Source of the DNA: Enterococcus sp. 5H
GTDB taxonomy: Bacteria; Bacillota; Bacilli; Lactobacillales; Enterococcaceae
Assembly (NCBI RefSeq): GCF_028128615.1
Contig: NZ_AMDP01000061.1
Coordinates: 1-64,000, forward strand
Reading direction: 5' to 3'
DNA: 64,000 bases
Positions 35,448-42,508 of the stretch are shown piece after piece. Position 1 is the stretch's first letter. Each line of letters opens with the position of its first letter. The position numbers and the translations under genes are program-made. The notes below the pieces were generated by a model that was not told the DNA's origin, did no database searches, and saw nothing but the letters and a program-made list of their open reading frames with translations.

Positions 35448-35862
35448 CCCATTCACCAACTTTTATAACAATATCGCCTGTGTTTAGGTCAACTTTATCA
35501 GTGAACAGCGCATGACGTTTACCTAATAGTTCAGCAGCTTTTATTCGATCTTTGGCTCCGACTTCAATATCTGTAATACCTTGAGCGCCTTCCCCTAAGC
35601 CTATTGTTGTTTGTTCAGTCTGTTCGCCTCTCATGACTGTAGTGAGATACTCTAAGACTTCCTGAGCGTCGGCAGTCCGTTCATTATGCATTTTGTCGAG
35701 TTGTTCATCTATATAAGTTTTTAGGTCAGGTTTAGTCAAGTTCTCCTGTCCAATTTGTTTAGCCGTTTTTTTGCTGTAGCCTGCTTTAATCGCTGCTTGC
35801 TTCGCATTTCCAAGCTGGATATAAAAATCACAGAACCTCTTCTGTTTCTCCGTCATTGTCAT
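35428..35862 (-). CDS. Terminase small subunit
   Basis: 144 residues from ATG 35862 (MTMTEKQKRFCDFYIQLGN), with AGAAGGTGA before it. The N-terminal helix-turn-helix (NAKQAAIKAGYSKKTAKQIG) recognises the packaging site; the C-terminus (KDRIKAAELLGKRHALF) makes the oligomer and large-subunit contact. First gene of the packaging operon. Confidence 0.93.
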   Translation of the reverse strand: MTMTEKQKRFCDFYIQLGNAKQAAIKAGYSKKTAKQIGQENLTKPDLKTYIDEQLDKMHNERTADAQEVLEYLTTVMRGEQTEQTTIGLGEGAQGITDIEVGAKDRIKAAELLGKRHALFTDKVDLNTGDIVIKVGEWDEDEET

Positions 35863-35880
35863 GTTATTCACCTTCTTTCT

Positions 35881-35941
35881 AAAAACAACCGCCACGAATG
35901 ACGGTTTATGTAATATAAAAAGCCACCGCATAAGCGATGAC
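35881..35941 (-). terminator. Two tandem terminators between the tRNA-like region and terS
   Basis: First GTCATCGC/GCGGTGGC (35922-35941) followed by TTTTTAT; then AACCG/CGGTT (35887-35905) followed by GTTTTT, both on the minus strand. They end the noncoding unit upstream of terminase. Confidence 0.75.
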
Positions 35942-36030
35942 TAAAAATGTAGCTCAGCCGTTGATTCGAACAACATCTTCAGATTATCCATCTGATGCAC
36001 TACCATTGTGCTAGCACCTTACCATTTTTA
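35942..36030 (-). ncRNA. tRNA-like element 1 (displaced acceptor-like stem)
   Basis: On the minus strand an 8-bp helix (TAAAAATG/CATTTTTA) encloses a D-like arm (GCAC-AATGGTA-GTGC, matching the A-box pattern TAGCACAATGG), an anticodon-like arm (TCAGA-TGGATAA-TCTGA) and a T arm (TGTTG-TTCGAAT-CAACG). The three arms are spaced as in a tRNA, but about 9-10 extra bases separate them from the closing helix on each side, and the loop lacks U33. A normal acceptor stem does not pair. Either a decayed tRNA or a tRNA-shaped RNA. Confidence 0.45.
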
Positions 36031-36031
36031 A

Positions 36032-36158
36032 GCAACCTACACGAGTCAGAATTGAACTGACAGCCCGCCCTCTATAGGTTCTACCACGAGCCTCACCACG
36101 ATTCAGAGATTTGAACTCTACGACATATCAGGTATTCATGCCTACCAGTGCAGGTTGC
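36032..36158 (-). ncRNA. tRNA-like element 2 with two T-loop hairpins
   Basis: An 11-bp helix (GCAACCTGCAC with GTGTAGGTTGC, one G-U) closes a 127-base domain on the minus strand. It holds two hairpins with T-loop consensus (GTCAG-TTCAATT-CTGAC at 36045-36061; TAGAG-TTCAAAT-CTCTG at 36104-36120) and D-loop-like pieces (CTCGTGGTAGAACC, TGCACTGGTAGGCA). The two T arms are only 43 bases apart, too close for two whole tRNAs. Confidence 0.4.
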
Positions 36159-36298
36159 ATAAGCTTTCTAAGCCTTGTTAATAAACAAGCCATAGTGATA
36201 TGCGCTTATCTCATATCAGATAATGTGGGCGCATACGTCCCAATGTTTACTGGGTCAGATACTAAAAAGCCATGCCTGGTCTATTTAGTCCTCCCAAT
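36159..36298 (-). other. Noncoding stretch inside the tRNA-like region
   Basis: No gene. It contains hairpins: TATGCGC/GCGCATA around 36197-36236 with an inner TTATCT/AGATAA, GCTTGTT/AACAAGG near 36171-36191, and CCCA/TGGG near 36239-36254. No T-loop consensus is seen here. Confidence 0.4.
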
Positions 36299-36367
36299 GT
36301 CACTGGCAAGGATTCGAACCTCGCAAGACACAGAGATGATCTGCTGAACCGCCTCATCAGCAGTGAC
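36299..36367 (-). tRNA. tRNA-like gene, possible anticodon CAU, atypical
   Basis: 69 bases on the minus strand fold as a near-complete cloverleaf: acceptor GTCACTG/CAGTGAC (7 bp), D arm CTGA/TCAG with GG in its loop, an anticodon arm GCAG-ATCATCT-CTGT giving CAU with U33, and a consensus T arm CGAGG-TTCGAAT-CCTTG. Odd points: no spacer between acceptor and D stem, a 6-bp T stem is possible, and no CCA is encoded. It could be a divergent phage tRNA-Met/Ile or a relic. Confidence 0.45.
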
Positions 36368-36379
36368 AAAATATAAATC

Positions 36380-36414
36380 ACCCACAGGCTGTAAACTAGG
36401 TATTACCTGTGGGT
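36380..36414 (-). terminator. Hairpin terminator downstream of the ArpU gene
   Basis: ACCCACAGG and CCTGTGGGT form a 9-bp stem with a 17-base loop; on the minus strand TGATTTATATTTT follows. It marks the upstream border of the tRNA-like region. Confidence 0.55.
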
Positions 36415-36462
36415 AAAGAGTAAGCAAGTCATCCGACAGTCATTAATAAAAGGAGTAAATGT

Positions 36463-36597
36463 ATGAAAAAGGAGTTTTTGTTTTGGATGACCTACTTATT
36501 TCACGCTATCATAATAACACATAAGTTGTGCATCGCGGGGGCTACAATTGTGCAACTACTCCGTTTTAAAAAGAATTACGTCTACCCCAAAAAGTAA
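36463..36597 (+). CDS. Possible 44-aa hydrophobic peptide, opposite strand
   Basis: ATG at 36463 with AAAAGGAG 7-8 bases upstream. Starts MKKEFLFWMTYLFHAIII, a single hydrophobic helix, ending in a basic tail. Its 3' end overlaps the ArpU gene on the other strand. Only the ribosome site and hydrophobic profile support it. Confidence 0.35.
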   Translation: MKKEFLFWMTYLFHAIIITHKLCIAGATIVQLLRFKKNYVYPKK

Positions 36598-37056
36598 TAT
36601 AGCTAATTCCGTACAAGCGACTTTCATACGTTTCGTTAAAACACTTCTTTCGATTCTTTGCTCTAATGATATTGTCATATCATCCGTTTTGGCGCCTTTT
36701 GTAAAATATTTACGCTTGATTAAATTGAACTTTGCTTCATCTTCTTTTTTTAATTCCAGCAACGCTTTATCCACATGTACCATTAATTTAGCTGTTTTAG
36801 CTTTGTTTTCAAGAAGACTGTTCAAATCAAAACGCCAATCACTCCACAAAGTCCCTAATTCTTCTGTTAATTGTTCGTCTACGATTTCGCAATGCTTTTT
36901 CAATTTGTTGTAATTTTTCAAAAGTACCTTTGTATTGTGATAAGCATTATCTCTTATTTTCTTTTTTTCTGCTAAATCTAACTTATGAACTTCTTTAGCA
37001 ATTTTCCTAATAGATTTTTCACCAAGTTCCACAATCTGAATTTGTTCTTCCATCAT
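36556..37056 (-). CDS. ArpU-family late transcription regulator
   Basis: 166 residues. A helical N-terminus and a C-terminal sigma-region-4-like part (RSVLTKRMKVACTELAILLFG), typical of ArpU/phage late regulators of Lactobacillales. It is the last early gene before the packaging genes, where such regulators switch on late transcription. It overlaps the upstream HTH gene by 4 bases. Confidence 0.85.
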   Translation of the reverse strand: MMEEQIQIVELGEKSIRKIAKEVHKLDLAEKKKIRDNAYHNTKVLLKNYNKLKKHCEIVDEQLTEELGTLWSDWRFDLNSLLENKAKTAKLMVHVDKALLELKKEDEAKFNLIKRKYFTKGAKTDDMTISLEQRIERSVLTKRMKVACTELAILLFGVDVILFKTE

Positions 37057-37289
37057 TTTACCTCCTTCCAGTCTTCTACAAGATCTATCGTTTTAACTTC
37101 TAGTACTTGCGCAATCTGCTGTAATTTTTTTACCGTGATATTGCCACCTCCCAAAATCCTATTGATCTCGGAACCTGACGTTCCTAAATATTTACCGAAT
37201 TGATCTTTAGTCATTTTGCTAGGATCCCAATACCGTTTAATATTTTCTACGATTACATCGTTTATGGGTCTTTCTTCACTCTCATGCAC
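37053..37289 (-). CDS. Small HTH (XRE-type) protein
   Basis: 78 residues with a Cro/CI-type helix-turn-helix (MTKDQFGKYLGTSGSEINRIL, about 26-46). It overlaps the helicase gene by 28 bases at its 5' end and the ArpU gene at its 3' end. Probably a regulator that works with ArpU. Confidence 0.8.
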   Translation of the reverse strand: MHESEERPINDVIVENIKRYWDPSKMTKDQFGKYLGTSGSEINRILGGGNITVKKLQQIAQVLEVKTIDLVEDWKEVK

Positions 37290-38647
37290 TGCTGTACCTC
37301 CTCTATTCGTGCTTTGACTGCCTCAAGTAAGGCATCTTGATTAACTTCTTTTTGTTGTAACGCACCGATAACTTGTTCATCCAGTGTGTCTTTTGCCACA
37401 ATATGGTGGACAATGACGGATTCCGTTTGACCTTGTCTGTCTAGCCTTGCGTTTGCTTGTTGGTAGTATTCCAAAGACCATGTAAGTCCGAACCAGACAA
37501 TGATATGACCACCTTTTTGAAGATTTAAGCCGTGTCCTGCAGATTGTGGGTGGGCTAACAATAAGTCGATTTTCCCATCATTCCATTGATCGATGTGATC
37601 ACTTTTTATGTCTAAAGCTGTGGCTTGCTTAAATCGTTTCAAGATTCTGGCTAAATCATGTTTGTACGAATAAAACACTAGAATGGGCTGTCCTTGTGCT
37701 TCTTCAATAATTCGTTCTAGGGCATCCAGTTTCGCTTCATGGATAATTTGCGGTTGATCCTCCTCGTCGTATATGCACCCATTGGCCATCTGAAGCAACT
37801 TGTTAGACAAAACCGCTGCATTAGCTGCAACAACATCTGAATTAGTTAGCTCTAAAACATAATCACGCTCAAGAGTTTTATATTTTGTCCGTTCTGCTGG
37901 CGTTAGATTGACAGTGACATAGTTGTTGATTCGTTCTGGTAAATCTAGATGATCTTTTGCTTTCATACTCACACAAATGTCTCCAATCTTCTGGTATATC
38001 TCTTCTTCGGCTCCTGGTAAAAGTTCCCATGAATAGACAATATGCCCATTTTGTTGTGCTGGTCGAAAATACTTGTTGCGATATTGGGTTATTGTTTTTC
38101 CTAATCGTTCACCTCGATCCAATAAATAGATTTGTGGCCAAAGATCAATTAATGTGTTTGGTGCTGGTGTTCCCGTTAAACCGATGACACGTTCCATCAA
38201 AGGTCGAACTTTTCGAAGGGCTTTGAATCGTTTAGACTTTGGATCTTTAAAACTAGATAGTTCATCAATGATGACGGTTTTAAATGGCCATCGTTTTTTG
38301 TAGTGCTCAACTAGCCACACGACGTTTTCACGGTTGATAAGGTAAATATCTGCTTTTGTGTTTAAAGCTTCTATGCGTTGCTCTTGGGTACCTAAAACTT
38401 TAGAATAGGTCAGATGTTGGAGATGGTCCCATTTTTTGATTTCGGCGTCCCAAGTATTCTGTGCCACACTTAAAGGGGCAATCACAAGAACTTTATCAAC
38501 GATTGAAAACGTATGGATCAATTCTTCAACAGCTGATAAGCTGCTTAAAGTCTTTCCAAGTCCCATATCTAACAACACCCCAGCATACGGGTGATCAAGT
38601 ATGAACCCTTTTGTATAATTCTGATAAGGGTGAAAAATACACTTCAA
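37262..38647 (-). CDS. SNF2-family DNA helicase
   Basis: 461 residues from a TTG that overlaps the upstream stop (TTGA). Motif I LLDMGLGKTLSS, motif II VIIDELSSF, motif III GLTGTPAPN, and in the second domain QSAGHGLNLQKGGHIIVWF and ANARLDRQGQ. Phage SNF2 proteins of this compact type belong to the replication/recombination module with VRR-NUC, VapE and PolA. Confidence 0.93.
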   Translation of the reverse strand: MKCIFHPYQNYTKGFILDHPYAGVLLDMGLGKTLSSLSAVEELIHTFSIVDKVLVIAPLSVAQNTWDAEIKKWDHLQHLTYSKVLGTQEQRIEALNTKADIYLINRENVVWLVEHYKKRWPFKTVIIDELSSFKDPKSKRFKALRKVRPLMERVIGLTGTPAPNTLIDLWPQIYLLDRGERLGKTITQYRNKYFRPAQQNGHIVYSWELLPGAEEEIYQKIGDICVSMKAKDHLDLPERINNYVTVNLTPAERTKYKTLERDYVLELTNSDVVAANAAVLSNKLLQMANGCIYDEEDQPQIIHEAKLDALERIIEEAQGQPILVFYSYKHDLARILKRFKQATALDIKSDHIDQWNDGKIDLLLAHPQSAGHGLNLQKGGHIIVWFGLTWSLEYYQQANARLDRQGQTESVIVHHIVAKDTLDEQVIGALQQKEVNQDALLEAVKARIEEVQQCMRVKKDP

Positions 38648-38937
38648 TCAAACTCACCCTCTTTCTGTAAATCTTTTATAATTGTGTCTACTTCTTTTTT
38701 GCTAAACGCCGTAAATACTGTCTGGTTTAACTTTCGAAACGTTTTATGCATTTTTATCTGTGATGGACTAAGTACGCCATTATGTTTTTTTGTTTCAACA
38801 TAAACAGTTCTTCCACTAGGAAGTAATATCGTTTGATCTGGCACCCCTTTTTCAGTCGAAGTGAATTTCAAACTTTTCCCGCCATTTTTTTTAATTTGTT
38901 TTTTTAAGTACTGTTCTACATCTTTTTCTAATTCCAA
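38644..38937 (-). CDS. VRR-NUC nuclease
   Basis: 97 residues with a TTG start after GAGGTGAAAAG. The PD-(D/E)XK core is visible: GVPDQTILLPSGRTVYVETKK (D, then E-x-K) and SPSQIKMHKTF. Stand-alone VRR-NUC proteins act as structure-specific (Holliday-junction-like) nucleases. Coupled to the SNF2 gene by a 4-base overlap. Confidence 0.92.
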   Translation of the reverse strand: MELEKDVEQYLKKQIKKNGGKSLKFTSTEKGVPDQTILLPSGRTVYVETKKHNGVLSPSQIKMHKTFRKLNQTVFTAFSKKEVDTIIKDLQKEGEFD

Positions 38938-38958
38938 CTTTTCACCTCATTTTTAATG

Positions 38959-39222
38959 GTGTACTACGTGTCTACCAAAATTCCCTCACACGTATATATG
39001 ACGTGTACAGGCGGTCACGCCCTCGGGCGCTCTCCCTATATACTATATTTCACTAATATTAAATATTTAGGTAGACATGTAGTACACGCACCACCTCAGG
39101 CTTACAGGGTGTCTACTTTTCTAATTTTTGGTAGACAGCAGGTAGACACGTAGTACACGGAGGCTTTTTTCGTGTCTACCAAATTCTTCCCCGTCTACCC
39201 CCTGTCTACCAAAAGTAGACGC
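38959..39222. other. Iteron-like repeat array, candidate phage replication origin
   Basis: The 18-base motif GTGTACTACGTGTCTACC occurs at 38959-38976, inverted at 39141-39158 (exact) and inverted at 39070-39087 (one change). Its 3' part GTCTACC recurs at least five more times (about 39108, 39130, 39171, 39191, 39202). An AT-rich stretch lies at about 39035-39069. No gene is present in these 285 bases. The array adjoins the primase/VapE gene, where origins of such phages are usually found. Confidence 0.6.
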
Positions 39223-41637
39223 CTAAACCTCTCTAATATAGGCCGATTGTCTTCCATAATCTTTCCCAAATCTCAGCTGACCTTTTGATTTTTTGTATTT
39301 TTTCCAGCCTGACATATTCGCCAAAATGGATCTAATTTCTGCCGCTTTCGCTGGATGGATACTCTTCGGGTCTCCGCCTAAAAGTTCATACCACACCTCT
39401 ATGACACTTATTTTGTCCCTACGTACCTCACCTAGTTCACTGAAACCCTCCCCAAAGTCGCTTATATACTGCTTACGATCATTGCGACCTAAGTCATACC
39501 AATCTTCAGTTATTGGGATACCCAAGTATTCATTGATCATTCCTTCAAGACTGCTGACCTCTGTGTGTAACTCCTGTTGTTCAACAGCTAGTTTTTCTTC
39601 TTCTTCAGTTAAATAGATTCTTTCTCCGCCCTCATATACAGCCTTAGCTTCCGCCCAAATCTGATTGATGGTCTCTTGGGTCATTTCCCACACTTTATGC
39701 TTAATCTCGTTAATACCGACATCTACAGGCCAAAAACGACGGTTCCCTGTTTTATCTCTCAAAAACTCACTGTCGTTACTTGTCCCCCAGAAAACACATT
39801 GCCGCTTGAAGTAACTCTTGTGCCGACCATAGGCAACCCGAAAAATATCTTCTTGTTTTGAAATGAAATGTTTTGTAGCTTCGAGGTCTGCTTTTTTAGT
39901 CGCGGTCATCTCACCCATTTCCATGATCCAGACACCTTGCAAGGCTTCATAAGAATCTTTACCGCTGACACCTTCTAACGAGTTGGAGAACCACTCCCCA
40001 GCCAATTTAGTGGGTAATAAGGTTTTACCAATCCCCTGTGGTCCAGTGGTCACAATCATATAATCAAATTTGATACCTGGACGATAAATCCTGGCCACGG
40101 CTGCAGCTAAAAATTTTCGGGTCACCATTTTGACATAAGTTGTATTAGCAGCCCCTAAGTGATCAATCAATAAATTGTCCAAACGTTCAACGCCGTCCCA
40201 TTCTAATGAATCTAAATATTCACGAACCGGATGCACAGAATTTTTTTCAACCTCTTGCATGAAGGCATCTTCCGTTTTCCCTTTGTGTGCAATGGTGTAA
40301 GTCTTTTCAAGATAGACCCTTAAACCTGCATCGTCCGTATCTTTCCAGAAACGTTCTTCCCCTACTTTGCGCCACGGAAGATCACTCTGAACAACAATAC
40401 GATTGGCAAATTTATCCATTATTATCTTCTTTCGCAAATTAGGATCATGTCCTAAGATTAATTCTAGATTACCAGCAGAGGTTTCAATCGCTCCCCGATC
40501 ATCTACTTCAAGACGAGCCGTCCACTCTTTGTCTTCTTCTTCCCATACATCAAACTCGGTGCTTGCTTTGGCGACTGCCTCAGTAGCAATCAATCCTCGA
40601 ACGATTGGATCTTCTTTGGCGAACTCGGTCATCATTTTGAACGATGGGTATTTATTGATAGGCGTATGATCTTTCACATTTTCATCTTGATCACCGAATT
40701 TGTGAACACGAACCAAGTCAAATGCATTGGATAATTTGTCCCCTACTGGATCTGTTCCGTGGTGAGAATAAGCAAACTTATCACCATATAGAACTAATCC
40801 GCCGCTGGTACTACCTTCTAAATAAGTGTAACGATCATCTTTGCTTGAGGGTGCATAAACATCTGGCAGAAACTTTTCAATTGCTGAATGGATATTGTAG
40901 GTGCGACAGAAGGCCCCGATGACACCGCCTTTTCCTGTTGGATCCCCTTGTTTCTTTGCTTGACGTTCACGGATTGAATGACCTCTGGAAGATTCAGGCC
41001 AATAACTCGAATCTGTCCAATCAGGGTAAAGCGCTAGATATTCGTCAGGATCTGCCCAAGCGCCGTCTTGATACTCGAAAATGTATTCGGCGTCAAATGA
41101 GTGCGATGGCCAAAACATCAAGCGTTCTGGTTGATACGTCGTATCATCAAAGTTATCCATCCCGAATTGGTCCGCTAGCTTACGAGCTAACGGTTGATAC
41201 TCTTCGGCGGTCACTGGACGGCTTAATGGAATGATCAAACGGAGACGTGGTTTATCTGGTGCGTGACTGTGCGTGCTGTAAACGGCTGCCGCTCCATCAA
41301 ATAACAACTGCACGTCCTCCCATAAATCACCTCTTGGACTATCCGCATCAAGGGTGACAATGGAACGAGATCGGACACTGTCCGCTCTTCGGCGTCCTTT
41401 GTCTAAGAATCCCCCAACATAACCACCCACGTCTTTGATTGTGTCACGTTGAGACTTAGACATCTTTTGATAGTCTTGAGCTGTCTCTTGTGTAACTGTT
41501 GGTGTATTTAACCGATCCAAGAATTCTGCCCAAGACATCGTTTTGTTTTTCCATTTTTTTTCGGTCTTGGACTGACCTAGGGATAGGTTAATATCCTTAT
41601 TTATTTTTGGTTGAATACGTGCTTTTTCCTGTTCCAT
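39223..41637 (-). CDS. Replication protein: AEP primase fused to VapE-type helicase
   Basis: 804 residues. The N-terminal half has the archaeo-eukaryotic primase pattern (SIVTLDADSPRGDLW, APDKPRLRLIIPLSRPV). The C-terminal half is a VapE/DUF5906-type superfamily 3 helicase with Walker A GPQGIGKTLL, WIMEMGEMTA and VFWGTSNDSEFLRDKTGN. It likely opens the origin and primes DNA synthesis. The iteron array is directly behind it. Confidence 0.92.
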   Translation of the reverse strand: MEQEKARIQPKINKDINLSLGQSKTEKKWKNKTMSWAEFLDRLNTPTVTQETAQDYQKMSKSQRDTIKDVGGYVGGFLDKGRRRADSVRSRSIVTLDADSPRGDLWEDVQLLFDGAAAVYSTHSHAPDKPRLRLIIPLSRPVTAEEYQPLARKLADQFGMDNFDDTTYQPERLMFWPSHSFDAEYIFEYQDGAWADPDEYLALYPDWTDSSYWPESSRGHSIRERQAKKQGDPTGKGGVIGAFCRTYNIHSAIEKFLPDVYAPSSKDDRYTYLEGSTSGGLVLYGDKFAYSHHGTDPVGDKLSNAFDLVRVHKFGDQDENVKDHTPINKYPSFKMMTEFAKEDPIVRGLIATEAVAKASTEFDVWEEEDKEWTARLEVDDRGAIETSAGNLELILGHDPNLRKKIIMDKFANRIVVQSDLPWRKVGEERFWKDTDDAGLRVYLEKTYTIAHKGKTEDAFMQEVEKNSVHPVREYLDSLEWDGVERLDNLLIDHLGAANTTYVKMVTRKFLAAAVARIYRPGIKFDYMIVTTGPQGIGKTLLPTKLAGEWFSNSLEGVSGKDSYEALQGVWIMEMGEMTATKKADLEATKHFISKQEDIFRVAYGRHKSYFKRQCVFWGTSNDSEFLRDKTGNRRFWPVDVGINEIKHKVWEMTQETINQIWAEAKAVYEGGERIYLTEEEEKLAVEQQELHTEVSSLEGMINEYLGIPITEDWYDLGRNDRKQYISDFGEGFSELGEVRRDKISVIEVWYELLGGDPKSIHPAKAAEIRSILANMSGWKKYKKSKGQLRFGKDYGRQSAYIREV

Positions 41638-41656
41638 ATCCCTGTTGTTCCTTTCT

Positions 41657-42202
41657 TTACAGCTTTAAAATAGAAACTTCAATAGGTGTTGCTGGTAACA
41701 TCGGTTCTTCCACGGGTTCGATTTCAGAAGTATCAATGCCTATATCATTTAAATAAATCAAAATCTTTTTCACACTGGTAATTGCGTTAACATTGCTTAT
41801 GAGTTTTTGCCATTCTTCCCTAACTGTATCTAGATCTGCTTCTTGGTCATCTATAAGCTTTTTATAATCATCAGAAATTATATTGATATACTCAATATCA
41901 CAATTTCCTATGCTTCCTTTACCAACTAACTGTCTAAGTTTATCTCCAACAAGTGTGTAGTAGCAGGTGTTAACAATTTCGTTTTCGATTAATCCATCAT
42001 ATATCGCATCCCACTCTTTTTTGAACTCTTGAATAATAGGTTCGTACTTATCATAAAGCGCAGTAAAACCTTGACTTTCTGCAAAAGCAACCCTAAAAGC
42101 ATTTTCTTCCTTAGCCTGTTTTTCCCTAAGTTCTGATAACTGATTCCCTCTTTTACCTTGCAACCAACTTCTGATTCCTACTTTTGTTAATTTTTTTGTC
42201 AT
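41657..42202 (-). CDS. Hypothetical early phage protein, 181 aa
   Basis: Largely helical and acidic, begins MTKKLTKVGIRSWLQGKRG. It overlaps the zinc-finger gene by 4 bases and stands just before the primase gene. No recognised domain; position suggests a replication accessory. Confidence 0.7.
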   Translation of the reverse strand: MTKKLTKVGIRSWLQGKRGNQLSELREKQAKEENAFRVAFAESQGFTALYDKYEPIIQEFKKEWDAIYDGLIENEIVNTCYYTLVGDKLRQLVGKGSIGNCDIEYINIISDDYKKLIDDQEADLDTVREEWQKLISNVNAITSVKKILIYLNDIGIDTSEIEPVEEPMLPATPIEVSILKL

Positions 42203-42492
42203 TTTCGTTTATCCTCCCATCCATCCTGTACCATTTTTGGTTTATATTCTTTATCTGACCATCCATGACCATCACATAATTCGCATTGAGTTCTTTCATA
42301 CCTAATCGTATCTGGTACCCAACCCGAATCAGGCAACCCGCTTGGATAAGGAACAACTATCTTTTTCTGATAGAATCCAGTACCTTGACACTGAGGACAT
42401 TGAAATGGTCGCTCAAAATCTTCAAATATTTCTTTAAGAGTTGCATTAGCTGAATATTCTCTGATCATCATTTTTACTTCATATGCTTTCAT
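42199..42492 (-). CDS. Zinc-finger protein, DnaJ-type Cys repeats
   Basis: 97 residues. CPQCQGTG and CELCDGHG, 36 residues apart, form the CxxCxGxG pairs of a DnaJ-like zinc finger, but no J domain is present. Small CxxCxGxG proteins are frequent in phage early regions. Lies between PolA and the 181-aa gene, with a GGAGG before the start. Confidence 0.8.
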   Translation of the reverse strand: MKAYEVKMMIREYSANATLKEIFEDFERPFQCPQCQGTGFYQKKIVVPYPSGLPDSGWVPDTIRYERTQCELCDGHGWSDKEYKPKMVQDGWEDKRK

Positions 42493-42508
42493 ACCACTAC
42501 CTTACCTC

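Noticed and set aside
36111-36347. 78-codon plus-strand frame across the tRNA-like region
   Set aside because: No ribosome site, and the minus strand of the same bases carries the T-loop hairpins; treated as an antisense shadow.
38959-39222. Possibility that the iteron array is a CRISPR or attachment site
   Set aside because: Unit spacing and orientation are irregular and the true attachment repeats lie elsewhere.
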